From: Trinickia mobilis
Lineage (GTDB): Bacteria; Pseudomonadota; Gammaproteobacteria; Burkholderiales; Burkholderiaceae
Length of the DNA stretch: 57,259 bases
Reading direction: 5' to 3'
Assembly: GCF_017315705.1 (NCBI RefSeq)
Contig: NZ_JAFLRF010000039.1
Coordinates: 1-57,259 of the forward strand
Numbering within the stretch: position 1 is the stretch's first letter; every line of letters begins with the position of its first letter. The notes beneath the pieces are model-generated. The model was not told the DNA's origin. It worked only from the letters and a program-made list of their open reading frames with translations, and searched no databases. This document shows positions 1 to 7,404 of this stretch, piece after piece. Both the position numbers and the translations under genes were made by a program.

Positions 1-930
1 CGCAGGCGCTGCGGCTTGAACCGGCGGCGCGGGCGGCGCAGCGGCGCTCGCCGCTGCGGCCGGCACCGCGCTCCCTGCTTCCGGCTGCGCCTCCTCCCCG
101 GAGGGCGCGGTGCCGCGGCCGATCGCGATCTGGCTGTCGTCGATCACGAAGCAGCACACGGCAGTGATGTCGTCGGAGGACACATCGGTCTCGAGATACA
201 GCGTCAGCTCGCTGCCGCTCTTCACCGTTCCGACGATCTGCCCCAGGTTCCCCAACTCTTCGGTCAGCAGTTCCTGGTCCTTCTCCCCCACCCCCCGTAG
301 CGTAATTTTCAGGTGAGGTCCTGCTCCGGCAGCCGCTGCATCCGCTCCGGCCGCGGCCGGCGCCGACGCGCTCGCGCGATTGGCCGGCGTGTGCCCGACT
401 TCCTGCTCGGCCTGCGCGACGACGTGCTCGGGCGGCGTCACGCCGCCGCTCGCGGCAGCAGGCGCCGGTGCCGGTGCCGGCGCGGCTTCCGTGCGCGCCG
501 AAGGTGCCGGTGCAGGCGCTGCGGGTGCCGCCGCTTCGCTGCTTTCCGCATTCAGGCGTTCGAGCTTCGCGCACACCGCGGCGGCGGCCGCCGCATCGGG
601 CTCGGCGCTCGCGCGGTACGCGGTGAGCTGATCGGCGAGCACGTCCTTGGTTTCGAGGAACGTGTCGACCATGTCCTTGCGCAGCGTGATCTCGTTGTTG
701 CGCGCGCGGTCGAGCAGCGATTCGAGGATGTGCGTCGTTTCCGTGAGCGCGGTAAAGCCGAAGGTCGCCGCGCCGCCCTTGATCGAGTGCGCCGCGCGGA
801 AAATCGCAGCGAGGTCCTCGGGGTCCGGCGCACCGATATCCAGGTTGAGCAGCAACTGCTCCATTTGCGCGAGCAGTTCGTCCGCTTCATCGAAAAACGT
901 CTGATAGAACTGTGTGATGTCAAGAGTCAT
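1..930 (-). CDS. cheA: Chemotaxis histidine kinase CheA, N-terminal part (3' end cut by window)
   Basis: CheA receives signals from chemoreceptors through CheW and phosphorylates CheY and CheB at the inner face of the membrane. Only the first 310 codons are in the window; the frame runs open to base 1. Residues 1-105 form the HPt (P1) domain with the phosphorylated histidine at H48 in AAHSIKGGAATFG, the same position as in E. coli CheA. A long Ala/Pro-rich linker follows, then a P2-like segment around HLKITLRGVGEKDQELL. The kinase and CheW-like domains lie outside. It is the last gene seen of the motA-motB-cheY-cheA transcription unit. The ATG at 930 is clear. The identity is well supported; only the truncation limits it. 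Confidence 0.93.
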   Translation of the reverse strand, partial: MTLDITQFYQTFFDEADELLAQMEQLLLNLDIGAPDPEDLAAIFRAAHSIKGGAATFGFTALTETTHILESLLDRARNNEITLRKDMVDTFLETKDVLADQLTAYRASAEPDAAAAAAVCAKLERLNAESSEAAAPAAPAPAPSARTEAAPAPAPAPAAASGGVTPPEHVVAQAEQEVGHTPANRASASAPAAAGADAAAAGAGPHLKITLRGVGEKDQELLTEELGNLGQIVGTVKSGSELTLYLETDVSSDDITAVCCFVIDDSQIAIGRGTAPSGEEAQPEAGSAVPAAAASAAAPPAPPVQAAAPA

Positions 931-1075
931 GCTGGGTCACCGCGAGGGGTCGTGTCCTTGGCTGCTGCTGCGCTTTGCAAATCTGCTGGGTCGTCAAATT
1001 TCGCGCGTCCATGCGCGGGCTTGACTTTCGCTTACGTTCCGTTCCTTACGTCGGGCCCTGCCTGTCGTGCTGCCG

Positions 1076-1441
1076 CTACGCGCCGAGCGTCGCGACCAGC
1101 TCGGTCAGCGTCTCCGGGTCGAGCGGCTTTTCGATCCAGCCCGTCGCGCCCGCCGCGCGCGCCGCGTCCTTGAACGCCTCGCCGTCCTCGGTCGTGAGCA
1201 AGAGGATCGGCGTCTCCACATAGGCCGGATTCGCGCGCAGCGCGGCGATCACATCGAGCCCGCTGCGCTTGGGCATGTATTGGTCCGTCAGCACGAGATC
1301 GAACGCGTGCGCGAGCGCGTTTTCGAGCCCTTCCTCGCCGTCGGCGGCGACCGTCACGCTGTAGCCCGCCTCGGTCAGCGTCGCGGAAAGGATCTCGCGC
1401 ATCGAGGCCGAATCGTCGATCGCCAGAATGTTCCTGATCAT
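1076..1441 (-). CDS. cheY: CheY-like response regulator
   Basis: Single-domain receiver protein of 121 residues, the usual CheY length. It has the acid pocket D9/D10, the phosphoacceptor D53 in VLTDQYMP, the switch T83 and the invariant K105 in EKPLDP. No output domain is present, so it should act by binding another protein, either the flagellar switch (FliM) or as a phosphate sink for CheA. It sits between motB and cheA, the position of the first of two cheY genes in Burkholderia chemotaxis operons; the second copy normally lies downstream with cheZ. Which copy drives motor reversal cannot be told from sequence. Confidence 0.9.
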   Translation of the reverse strand: MIRNILAIDDSASMREILSATLTEAGYSVTVAADGEEGLENALAHAFDLVLTDQYMPKRSGLDVIAALRANPAYVETPILLLTTEDGEAFKDAARAAGATGWIEKPLDPETLTELVATLGA

Positions 1442-1495
1442 GAATTCCTCACGGCGCCTGACGGGCGCGTTGGACCGGCGCGAACGGCACGCCGC

Positions 1496-2500
1496 TCATG
1501 GCTTGGCCGGCACGGTCACGGGTCGAGGGGCCACGGCGGGCGCCGGCGCGAGCGTGCTGCCGAGGGCCTTGGCGCCCGCGGCGTCGTCCGACAGCGTCGT
1601 CGTGGAGGTGTCGTCGCGCATCAGCGCGTCTTCCGATTTCTTGTTCAGCACGATGATGCTGATACGCCGGTTCTCCGGATCGAGCGGATCGGCCTTGTTC
1701 AGGTTTTGCGAGGAGGCAAGTCCGATCACGCGCAGCACTTTGTCTTCGTCCATGCCGCCCGCGATCAGCTCGCGGCGCGAGGCGTTCGCGCGATCCGCCG
1801 ACAGCTCCCAGTTGCTGTAGCCCTTTTCGCCGCCGGCATACGGCACAGCGTCGGTGTGGCCTTGCACGACGATGCGGTTCGGCACGTCGTTCAGCGTCTG
1901 GCCGATCGCGCGCAGGATGTCGCGCATGTAGGGTTCGACGTCGTCGCTCGCGGTCGCGAACATCGGCCGCTTTTGCGTATCGACGATTTCGATGCGCAGG
2001 CCGGTCAGCGTCGAGTCGACGCGGATCTGCTGCTTGAACTGGCGCAGCACGGGGTTCGCCTCGATCGCGGCCATCAGCTTGATCTGCAGATCGTGCAGGC
2101 GCACCTGCTCGCGGCGTTCGAGCGAGCCTTGCTGCGGGTTGATCGCCTCGTCGTCGCTCTTGGCAGCGGTGTGCGTCGCGTTGGTGGTGTCGCCGTCGCT
2201 GCGGCGCGTGACGCCGTCCCTGTCGGTCGAGATGTCGCGGCCGCCGCCCTTGACGATGCTCGAATCCTCGGCGCTGCGGTCGCCGCCGAAGAGCGCCGCC
2301 TTGAGCGGCTGCTGGAAGTATTCGGCGATGCCCTTCAACTGCACGGGCGTGACCGAGCTCAGGAGCCACATCAACAGGAAGAACGCCATCATCGCGGTCA
2401 TGAAGTCCGCGTACGCGAGCTTCCACGCGCCGCCGTGGTGCCCCTTCTTCGGGGCCATCACCCGCTTGACGACGATGGCGCGCTCTTTTCCTTTGTTCAT
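1496..2500 (-). CDS. motB: Flagellar motor stator protein MotB
   Basis: MotB pairs with MotA to form the proton-driven stator and anchors it to peptidoglycan. The 334-residue protein has a short basic cytoplasmic start, one membrane helix containing the proton-carrying aspartate D32 in AYADFMTAMMAFF (same number as in E. coli), and a C-terminal OmpA/MotB peptidoglycan-binding domain at about 160-275 with VVQGHTDAVPYAGG. I chose the ATG at 2500 over an in-frame start 45 bases upstream because GGGGAA lies just before it and the resulting N-terminus matches MotB. A Pro/Ala tail ends the protein. It follows motA after a 163-base gap filled by a repeat element. Confidence 0.95.
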   Translation of the reverse strand: MNKGKERAIVVKRVMAPKKGHHGGAWKLAYADFMTAMMAFFLLMWLLSSVTPVQLKGIAEYFQQPLKAALFGGDRSAEDSSIVKGGGRDISTDRDGVTRRSDGDTTNATHTAAKSDDEAINPQQGSLERREQVRLHDLQIKLMAAIEANPVLRQFKQQIRVDSTLTGLRIEIVDTQKRPMFATASDDVEPYMRDILRAIGQTLNDVPNRIVVQGHTDAVPYAGGEKGYSNWELSADRANASRRELIAGGMDEDKVLRVIGLASSQNLNKADPLDPENRRISIIVLNKKSEDALMRDDTSTTTLSDDAAGAKALGSTLAPAPAVAPRPVTVPAKP

Positions 2501-2533
2501 GGCCGATTCCCCGTTGTCATGACGCCTCCCGCC

Positions 2534-2640
2534 GGGCCGCCCCAAGGGAGGCGTCAGCCCCCTCGGGGGGAGCTTTGCATGGGACCGGAGTAAGCGCTAA
2601 AGCGCCAACTCCGGTCGACAGCGAACAATAGTGAGCGTGG
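2534..2640 (+). repeat. Intergenic palindromic repeat, copy A (motA-motB gap)
   Basis: Composite repeat. A left flank GGGCCGCCCCAAG (2534) and a CCCCCTCGGGGGG block (2558-2570) precede a palindromic unit: ACCGGAGTAAGCGCT (2584-2598), loop AA, then AGCGCCAACTCCGGT (2601-2615). AGTGAGCGTGGGGG follows on the right at about 2630. The same flanks and the same unit, the latter inverted, are found at 4479-4590; related units lie at 6841-6983. It lies inside the mot transcription unit, so it will be present in the motA-motB mRNA as a strong hairpin. Confidence 0.8.
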
Positions 2641-2663
2641 GGGTAGTTCATAGCCGCGCTCGC

Positions 2664-3524
2664 TTACTTGGCCTTCACGCGGCGCACGTGCTCTTCGAGC
2701 TCGGCGAACGACGGACGCTCGGTCGAGAAGAGCACCTTGCGGCCGAACTCGACCGCGATCGCCGGCGCGTAGCCGTTCAGGCTCGCGAGAATCGTGACCT
2801 TGATGCACTGGAACATCTTGGTCGACTCGGCCACGCGCTGTTCGGCGAGGCTCGAGAGCGGACCGATCAGACCGTAGGAAAGGAGAATGCCGAGGAAGGT
2901 GCCGACGAGCGCTTCCGCGATCATCGCGCCCAGCACGGCGGGCGGCTTGTCGGCGGAGGCCATCGTGTGCACGACGCCCATCACCGCCGCGACGATGCCG
3001 AACGCCGGCATCGCGTCGCCGACGCGGCTCAAAGCGTGCGCGGGGCCTTCGCCTTCGGCGTGGTGCGTCTCGATCTCCTCGTCCATGAGGCTTTCGATTT
3101 CGAACGCGTTCATGTTGCCGCCGACCATGAGGCGCAAATAGTCGGTCAGGAATTCGACGATGTGCTTGTCGGCGAGGATCTTCGGATACTGGGTGAAGAT
3201 CGGGCTCTTCTCGGGATCGTCGATGTCGGCTTCGAGCGTGAGCGTGCCTTCCTTGCGCGCCTTCGCAAGCAAAACGTAAAGGAGCGCCATCAGCTCCATA
3301 TAGACGTCCTTGTTGTACTTCGAGCCCTTGAACAGGGTCGGCAGCACGCGCACCGTCGCCTTGATGACCTTGACCCCGTTGCCCAGGACGAACGCGCCCA
3401 CGCCGGCTCCGCAGATCATCAGAATTTCGGTCGGCTGAATCAGCGCACCCAGATGGCCGCCTGCCAGCGCATAACCGCCGAAGACGGACAACAGCGTCAC
3501 GAATGTTCCAACGAAAATCAGCAC
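2664..3524 (-). CDS. motA: Flagellar motor stator protein MotA
   Basis: MotA is the proton-channel and torque-generating subunit of the flagellar stator in the inner membrane. The 286-residue protein has four membrane helices and the residues known to matter in E. coli at identical positions: R90 and E98 in the cytoplasmic loop, P173 in DAMPAFG and P222 in GPLSSLAEQR. The start is the GTG at 3524 (MLIFVGTFVTLLSVFGGYAL); AGGG lies seven bases upstream, and the open frame further upstream is low-complexity and unlike MotA. It is the first gene of the mot-che unit, 46 bases downstream of a sigma-28-type promoter. Confidence 0.96.
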   Translation of the reverse strand: MLIFVGTFVTLLSVFGGYALAGGHLGALIQPTEILMICGAGVGAFVLGNGVKVIKATVRVLPTLFKGSKYNKDVYMELMALLYVLLAKARKEGTLTLEADIDDPEKSPIFTQYPKILADKHIVEFLTDYLRLMVGGNMNAFEIESLMDEEIETHHAEGEGPAHALSRVGDAMPAFGIVAAVMGVVHTMASADKPPAVLGAMIAEALVGTFLGILLSYGLIGPLSSLAEQRVAESTKMFQCIKVTILASLNGYAPAIAVEFGRKVLFSTERPSFAELEEHVRRVKAK

Positions 3525-3569
3525 TGCCGGGCCCTCACAAAAAGCGACGGGGAGACCGTCGTTAATTGG

Positions 3570-3596
3570 TTTACGGCACGCAGGACAAAAACTTTG
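3570..3596 (-). promoter_or_regulatory. Sigma-28 (FliA) promoter for motA-motB-cheY-cheA
   Basis: On the minus strand CAAAGTTT is followed after exactly 11 bases by GCCGTAAA. The FliA consensus is TAAAGTTT-N11-GCCGATAA, so the first box matches 7 of 8 and the second 6 of 8. It ends 45 bases before the motA GTG. Mot and che genes are classical late, FliA-dependent genes, so position and sequence agree. Confidence 0.75.
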
Positions 3597-3797
3597 AGGG
3601 GAAAAGCGGACACGCGGGTCGTGTAAACCACGAGCCACCGGATTGGGCCGGGGCGCGGCATGGCCCCCGGAGCGCGGGGGCGCTCGGCGACGGCGCCCGA
3701 TCGCCTCGGCACGGACGGCGTGGGCCGCCGGCAAGCGCGCGGCTTACGGCGCCTTACGGTGCCGGCGAAGCGACGTCATCGTGCCATCAAGCAGCCC

Positions 3798-4352
3798 TCA
3801 AGCAGCCATCTCGACCATGTCGGCCTTCGGCGTGCCGGCCTTCTTCGTCTTGCCGGCCCGCGACGGCGGCTGGCACAAACCGCAGACGAAGCCGTGCTGC
3901 GGGTCGTGCGCGTGCGCGACAAACTGCCCGCCGCAGCGCGTGCAGGCCGTCATCTGCAGCATCCCCGAATCGAAGAAGCGCACGAGCGTCCAGGCGCGCG
4001 TGAGGCTAAGAAGCGGCTCCTCGGCGTGCAGTCGAACGTGCTCCAGGTAAAGCCGGTAGCTCTTCACGATCGACTGGATCGTCTCGCAGCCGCCGTACTC
4101 CACCATGAACCGGTACGTGTTGTAAAACAGGGACGAATGGATGTTCGGCTGCCAAGTCATGAACCAGTCCGTCGAGAACGGCAGCATGCCCTTCGGCGGC
4201 GAAACGCCTTTCAGTTCCTTGTACAGCTTGATGAGCCGGTCTCGCGACAGGCTGGTTTCTGCTTCGAGCAATTGCAAACGTGCGCCAAGCTCGATCAGCT
4301 CGATCGCCAAGGTGATTTCCTTGACTTCGAGCACCACGCTCTTTGTAGCCAT
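3798..4352 (-). CDS. flhC: Flagellar master transcriptional activator subunit FlhC
   Basis: FlhC binds FlhD to form the FlhD4C2 activator that switches on class 2 flagellar promoters. The 184-residue protein has the zinc-binding cysteines C137, C140, C157 and C160 (CTRCGGQ and CGLCQPP), the same positions as in E. coli. The ATG at 4352 gives the standard N-terminus; an in-frame upstream extension of 50 codons is compositionally odd and was left out. It lies downstream of flhD, separated by 246 bases that hold a repeat element, so translation of the two subunits is not coupled here as it is in enterics. Confidence 0.95.
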   Translation of the reverse strand: MATKSVVLEVKEITLAIELIELGARLQLLEAETSLSRDRLIKLYKELKGVSPPKGMLPFSTDWFMTWQPNIHSSLFYNTYRFMVEYGGCETIQSIVKSYRLYLEHVRLHAEEPLLSLTRAWTLVRFFDSGMLQMTACTRCGGQFVAHAHDPQHGFVCGLCQPPSRAGKTKKAGTPKADMVEMAA

Positions 4353-4478
4353 CCGCGTTGTGTCCTGCGTTCTTGACTGCTTGTTTTGCCCCGTGGCGGC
4401 ATTACCCCTTAGCGGCACGGCCGCCAAGCGGCATGCGTGCTGTATGGCTAGGGCACTGGCGCGCTGTCGGTGCGCGCC

Positions 4479-4590
4479 GGGCCGCCCCAAGCGCACTGAC
4501 ACGCCCCCTCGGGGGCAGTGTGTCGATCCGGAGTTAGCGCTTTAGCGCTTACTCCGGTCCCATGCAAAGCAAGCAGTGAGCATGGGGGCC
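4479..4590 (+). repeat. Intergenic palindromic repeat, copy B (flhD-flhC gap)
   Basis: The left flank GGGCCGCCCCAAG and the CCCCCTCGGGGG block are in the same orientation as in copy A at 2534-2640. The central palindromic unit is reversed: it reads CCGGAGTTAGCGCT, loop TT, AGCGCTTACTCCGG (4528-4557), followed by the complement of GCTTTGCATGGGACC. AGTGAGCATGGGGG follows on the right, as in copy A. The remaining bases of the flhD-flhC gap (4353-4478) show no gene or clear signal. Confidence 0.8.
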
Positions 4591-4598
4591 GTTTCATT

Positions 4599-4919
4599 TC
4601 AGCCAATGGCTTCGGCCGGCTGGCTCGCCATCAGGATGGCAGAATGCGCCTGTGCGACGGCGTTGGTTTTGCCCTTGTCGGCAAGAGAAGACAGGACGGC
4701 GTGGTCATCGAACCGGAAACGGCACAGCACTTGATTCGATGCGGCGAGTTTGACGGTTTGTGCGAGCGAGAGATTGGCGAGCACGTCCGCAAGTTGGCTG
4801 TTGATTCCCATGCGGAACATGCCCATCGCCTTGTCTTCGCGCAACAGACGCTGCGCGAGCAATAGATAGGACAGGTTGACTTCTTTGATCTCGCTGAGCA
4901 TTTCGCTTTTGGCGCTCAT
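4599..4919 (-). CDS. flhD: Flagellar master transcriptional activator subunit FlhD
   Basis: FlhD is the partner of FlhC in the master activator of flagellar genes. The 106-residue all-helical protein begins MSAKSEMLSEIKEVNLSYLL, a typical beta-proteobacterial FlhD start, and keeps the single cysteine (C66) near the position known in E. coli. The ATG at 4919 is preceded by GGGGGAAT, a good ribosome binding site. It is the first gene of flhDC and has nearly 700 bases of non-coding DNA upstream, consistent with a heavily regulated promoter. Confidence 0.95.
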   Translation of the reverse strand: MSAKSEMLSEIKEVNLSYLLLAQRLLREDKAMGMFRMGINSQLADVLANLSLAQTVKLAASNQVLCRFRFDDHAVLSSLADKGKTNAVAQAHSAILMASQPAEAIG

Positions 4920-5615
4920 GATTCCCCCGGGTCGATCTAACTAGCTGGTCAGGCTTACGGAAACGTTTGCTCGACCGCGCATAAAAAAGCCGCACGGAAA
5001 GCCCGTTTATGGTCCTGCCTGCATTGTCTCGGAAGGCGCAAGGAGCGGAAATCGGACGGACACCCCGTCTATTCGACGGAAAAGTCTATAAAACGTGTAG
5101 GAATTTTTCTGACAAGAACGACGCATCGGCGATTGATGCGTGTCGTATTGAGCGGCCTGGTAATGGCGTGAAAAAGGAGACGTAAAGTATTTGCCGAAAT
5201 TATAGAGAGATTTCACGACGCCGCAACAAATGCCCCGGCGGCACACCTTCCCTTTCCTTTCTTTATTGAATTCGGCTCGACCGGGGCGCTCGCCAAACCC
5301 ATGCGGCCCGATTTCTGCTTAGTCGAGCGGGCACGGAGATCGAACTTGCGTTTTTCACGGCAAAAACGGGCGCGTCAAGCCGACCGCAAGGAACGCGCCG
5401 GTGTTTCGGCCTGTAACAAGCGGCAAGTGTTTGAAAAATCGCTCGAATCCGTGCGCTCGATCCCGATAATGGTCTTCCAGGGACCGCGAGACCCATCGTC
5501 GGCCATCCTCTGCCGGGCTGCGCAACCAGCGCGATCCGGCTCGCCGGGCCGGGCCCCCGCCACCCCAGGCGGGCAACACCCGGCCCGCGAAGTTCTTGAA
5601 CAAGGAGAGTTACGC
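4920..5615. other. Long divergent intergenic region upstream of flhD
   Basis: About 700 bases between flhD (minus) and the glycosyltransferase (plus) with no convincing gene; short open frames here lack ribosome sites and family character. The part at 5020-5290 is clearly more AT-rich than its surroundings and probably carries the flhDC control region. A small inverted repeat, CGTTTTT...AAAAACG, lies near 5350. No CRP-like palindrome was recognised by eye. Confidence 0.5.
5199..5229 (-). promoter_or_regulatory. Candidate sigma-70 promoter for flhDC
   Basis: On the minus strand a perfect TATAAT (complement of 5199-5204) has TTGCGG (5221-5226) 16 bases upstream, or TTGTTG (5224-5229) 19 bases upstream. 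It would give a leader of about 280 bases before flhD. The -10 box is excellent and the -35 box is poor, as in activator-dependent promoters. It was found by eye only. Confidence 0.35.
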
Positions 5616-6680
5616 ATGCGAATCGCCCAAATTGCGCCGCTTTACGAGGCCGTACCCCCGAAGCTCTACGGCGGCACTGAGCGCGTCGTGTCCTATCTCA
5701 CAGAAGCGCTCGTCGACCTCGGCCACGACGTCACGCTCTTCGCAAGCGGCGACTCCGTCACCTCGGCAAACCTCGAAGCGGCATGGCCGCGCGCGCTGCG
5801 GCTCGATCCGTCGATCCGCGACCTGCTCGCGCCGCACATGCTGCTGCTCGAAAAGGTGCGCCGCGTCGCGCACGAGTTCGACGTGCTGCACTTTCACCTC
5901 GACTACCTGCCGTTCTCGCTCTTTTCCGGGCTCGACACGCCGTTCGTCACGACGCTGCACGGGCGGCTCGACCTGCCCGAGCTGCAGCCGATGTTCGACA
6001 CCTTCACCGATGCGCCGGTCGTGTCGATCTCCGATTCGCAGCGCCTGCCTTTGCAGCAGGCCAATTGGCTCGACACGATTTATCACGGCCTGCCGGAAGG
6101 GCTCTTGACCCCGCAGCCGCAGAAAAAGCCCGAATACCTCGCGTTCCTGGGACGCATCTGTCCGGAAAAGCGCGTCGATACGGCCATCAGGATCGCCGCG
6201 CTGAGCGGTCTGCCGCTGAAGATCGCCGCCAAGGTGGACAAAGTCGACCAGGAATACTTCAAGACCGAGATCGAGCCGCTGCTGTCGCAGGCGCACGTCG
6301 AATTCATTGGTGAAATCAACGAAGCGCAAAAGCCCGAATTCCTTTCGGGCGCGAAGGCGCTGCTGTTCCCGATCGACTGGTCCGAGCCCTTCGGCCTCGT
6401 CATGATCGAATCGATGGCGTGCGGGACGCCCGTCATCGCGTTCAACCGCGGCTCGGTGCCCGAGGTGATCGACCACGGCGTGACCGGCTACATCGTCGAA
6501 GACGTGCAGGGCGCCGTCGCCGCGCTGCAGCGGCTCGACGAACTGTCGCGCAGCGAGATCCGCGCGCAGTTCGAGAGGCGCTTTAGCGCCAAGACGATGG
6601 CGCAGAATTATATCGACGGCTATACGGCGCTCGTCCAGCGCGCACGGCGCCCCGTCCTGCGTCGAGTGGCCGCAGGCTGA
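5616..6680 (+). CDS. Family 4 glycosyltransferase (GT-B fold)
   Basis: Protein of 354 residues with the two Rossmann-like halves of a GT-B enzyme. The N-terminal acceptor half begins MRIAQIAPLYEAVPPKLYGG, with the glycine-rich loop GGTERVV typical of GT4. The C-terminal donor half has FLGRICPEKRVDTAI and the nucleotide-sugar motif EPFGLVMIESMACGTPVIAF, which contains the E-x7-E pair. It should transfer a sugar from a nucleotide donor; donor and acceptor cannot be read from sequence. The ATG at 5616 has AAGGAGAG seven bases upstream; an open frame extends further 5' but lacks family similarity. It is transcribed away from flhD, followed by a terminator, and need not be flagellar. Confidence 0.88.
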   Translation: MRIAQIAPLYEAVPPKLYGGTERVVSYLTEALVDLGHDVTLFASGDSVTSANLEAAWPRALRLDPSIRDLLAPHMLLLEKVRRVAHEFDVLHFHLDYLPFSLFSGLDTPFVTTLHGRLDLPELQPMFDTFTDAPVVSISDSQRLPLQQANWLDTIYHGLPEGLLTPQPQKKPEYLAFLGRICPEKRVDTAIRIAALSGLPLKIAAKVDKVDQEYFKTEIEPLLSQAHVEFIGEINEAQKPEFLSGAKALLFPIDWSEPFGLVMIESMACGTPVIAFNRGSVPEVIDHGVTGYIVEDVQGAVAALQRLDELSRSEIRAQFERRFSAKTMAQNYIDGYTALVQRARRPVLRRVAAG

Positions 6681-6705
6681 GCGATCTGCTGAAGAATGGA
6701 AATGG

Positions 6706-6745
6706 CCGGCGGCGCTTCGTCTTGAAGCGCCGCCGGTCGCATTTT
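6706..6745 (+). terminator. Rho-independent terminator after the GT4 gene
   Basis: A perfect 13-base-pair GC-rich stem, CCGGCGGCGCTTC (6706-6718) and GAAGCGCCGCCGG (6724-6736), with a five-base loop, followed by a short T run at 6742-6745. It lies 25 bases after the glycosyltransferase stop codon. Confidence 0.7.
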
Positions 6746-6840
6746 AGGCGTCGCGCGGCTCGGCGAGCCGCCGTCGATAAACCCGTCGGCAAGCCCGCGA
6801 GCGCGAGCACGGATAACCGCAATTCATTCGCCGGCTGCGT

Positions 6841-6934
6841 TGCATGGGACCCGAGTAAGTGCGCTGCATGGGGCTGGAGTCAGTGCTGAAGCACTGACTC
6901 CAGCCGACAGCTGAAGCGCTAACTCGGGTCGACC
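6841..6934 (+). repeat. Palindromic repeat with a second copy nested inside it
   Basis: The outer unit begins TGCATGGGACCCGAGTAAG (6841) and ends GCTGAAGCGCTAACTCGGGT (6910-6929). Between these halves lies a complete different copy (6865-6909) whose stem, GGCTGGAGTCAGTGCT (6872-6887) with AGCACTGACTCCAGCC (6890-6905), is perfectly paired over 16 bases. An intact copy of the outer unit lies just downstream at 6939-6983. The stem sequence differs between copies but pairing is kept. Confidence 0.8.
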
Positions 6935-6938
6935 GCTC

Positions 6939-6983
6939 TGCATGGGACCCGAGTAAGCGCTGAAGCGCTAACTCGGGTCGACA
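6939..6983 (+). repeat. Palindromic repeat unit, intact copy
   Basis: A 45-base unit running from TGCATGGGACCCGAG to CTCGGGTCGACA. The stem ACCCGAGTAAGCGCT pairs with AGCGCTAACTCGGGT except for one A-A mismatch, which is also present in copies A and B. The rest of the gap 6681-7104 shows only the upstream terminator and no gene. Confidence 0.8.
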
Positions 6984-7104
6984 AGCAATTGCCGATAAAC
7001 GCCTATTTTCGTGTCGGCGCGCATAGCCCCGATGCGCCAGTCGATTTAGGTTTTAGCCGCGGCGATCCGCCTACCTTCAATTCGCTTTCGATTCAGCCAT
7101 CGAC

Positions 7105-7404
7105 TCATTGTTGAATCAGGAAGCGATCCCGATTCTTTCCGACGATCCATTTAGGCGGCTTGCCCCGGCCGCTCCAGGTATTCCCTGATTTCGGGTCCTG
7201 GTATTTCGGCGGCAACGGCGCCTTCTTCGGCGGACGGCCTCGGCGAGCGGCTTCGGCAAAGCCCAGATCATGCGCCGAAAGACCATATTCGGTGATCTTC
7301 TGGCGGATTTCAGCGATCACGTTTCCGACTTCAGTGCGCCGGGCTTCATCAGCCTGGGCCTGCAACTTGGCGATTTGCGCCTTCAGATCCGCGTATTGAG
7401 ACAT
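7105..7404 (-). CDS. H-NS family nucleoid-associated protein
   Basis: Small DNA-binding protein of 99 residues that should coat and silence AT-rich or horizontally acquired DNA. Residues 1-45 form the coiled-coil oligomerisation part (MSQYADLKAQIAKLQAQADE). The C-terminal third carries the H-NS DNA-binding loop: YQDPKSGNTWSGRGKPPKW fits the family pattern of Y-x-[DN]-P-x3-G-x2-W-[ST]-G-x-G-[KR]-x-P-x-W. An RGRPPKK hook resembling an AT-hook precedes it, a feature common in Burkholderia H-NS paralogues. The ATG at 7404 has AAGGAGG upstream. Burkholderia carry several such paralogues, so no specific symbol is given. Confidence 0.92.
   Translation of the reverse strand: MSQYADLKAQIAKLQAQADEARRTEVGNVIAEIRQKITEYGLSAHDLGFAEAARRGRPPKKAPLPPKYQDPKSGNTWSGRGKPPKWIVGKNRDRFLIQQ

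Noticed and set aside
1067-2593. 508-codon plus-strand open frame across cheY and motB
   Set aside because: Antisense to two well-supported flagellar genes, with no recognisable domain.
5007-5246. 79-codon minus-strand open frame upstream of flhD
   Set aside because: No ribosome site, odd composition, and it overlaps the likely flhDC control region.
6991-6998. GCCGATAA, a perfect sigma-28 -10 box
   Set aside because: No TAAAG-like box 11 bases upstream and no gene start at a suitable distance downstream.
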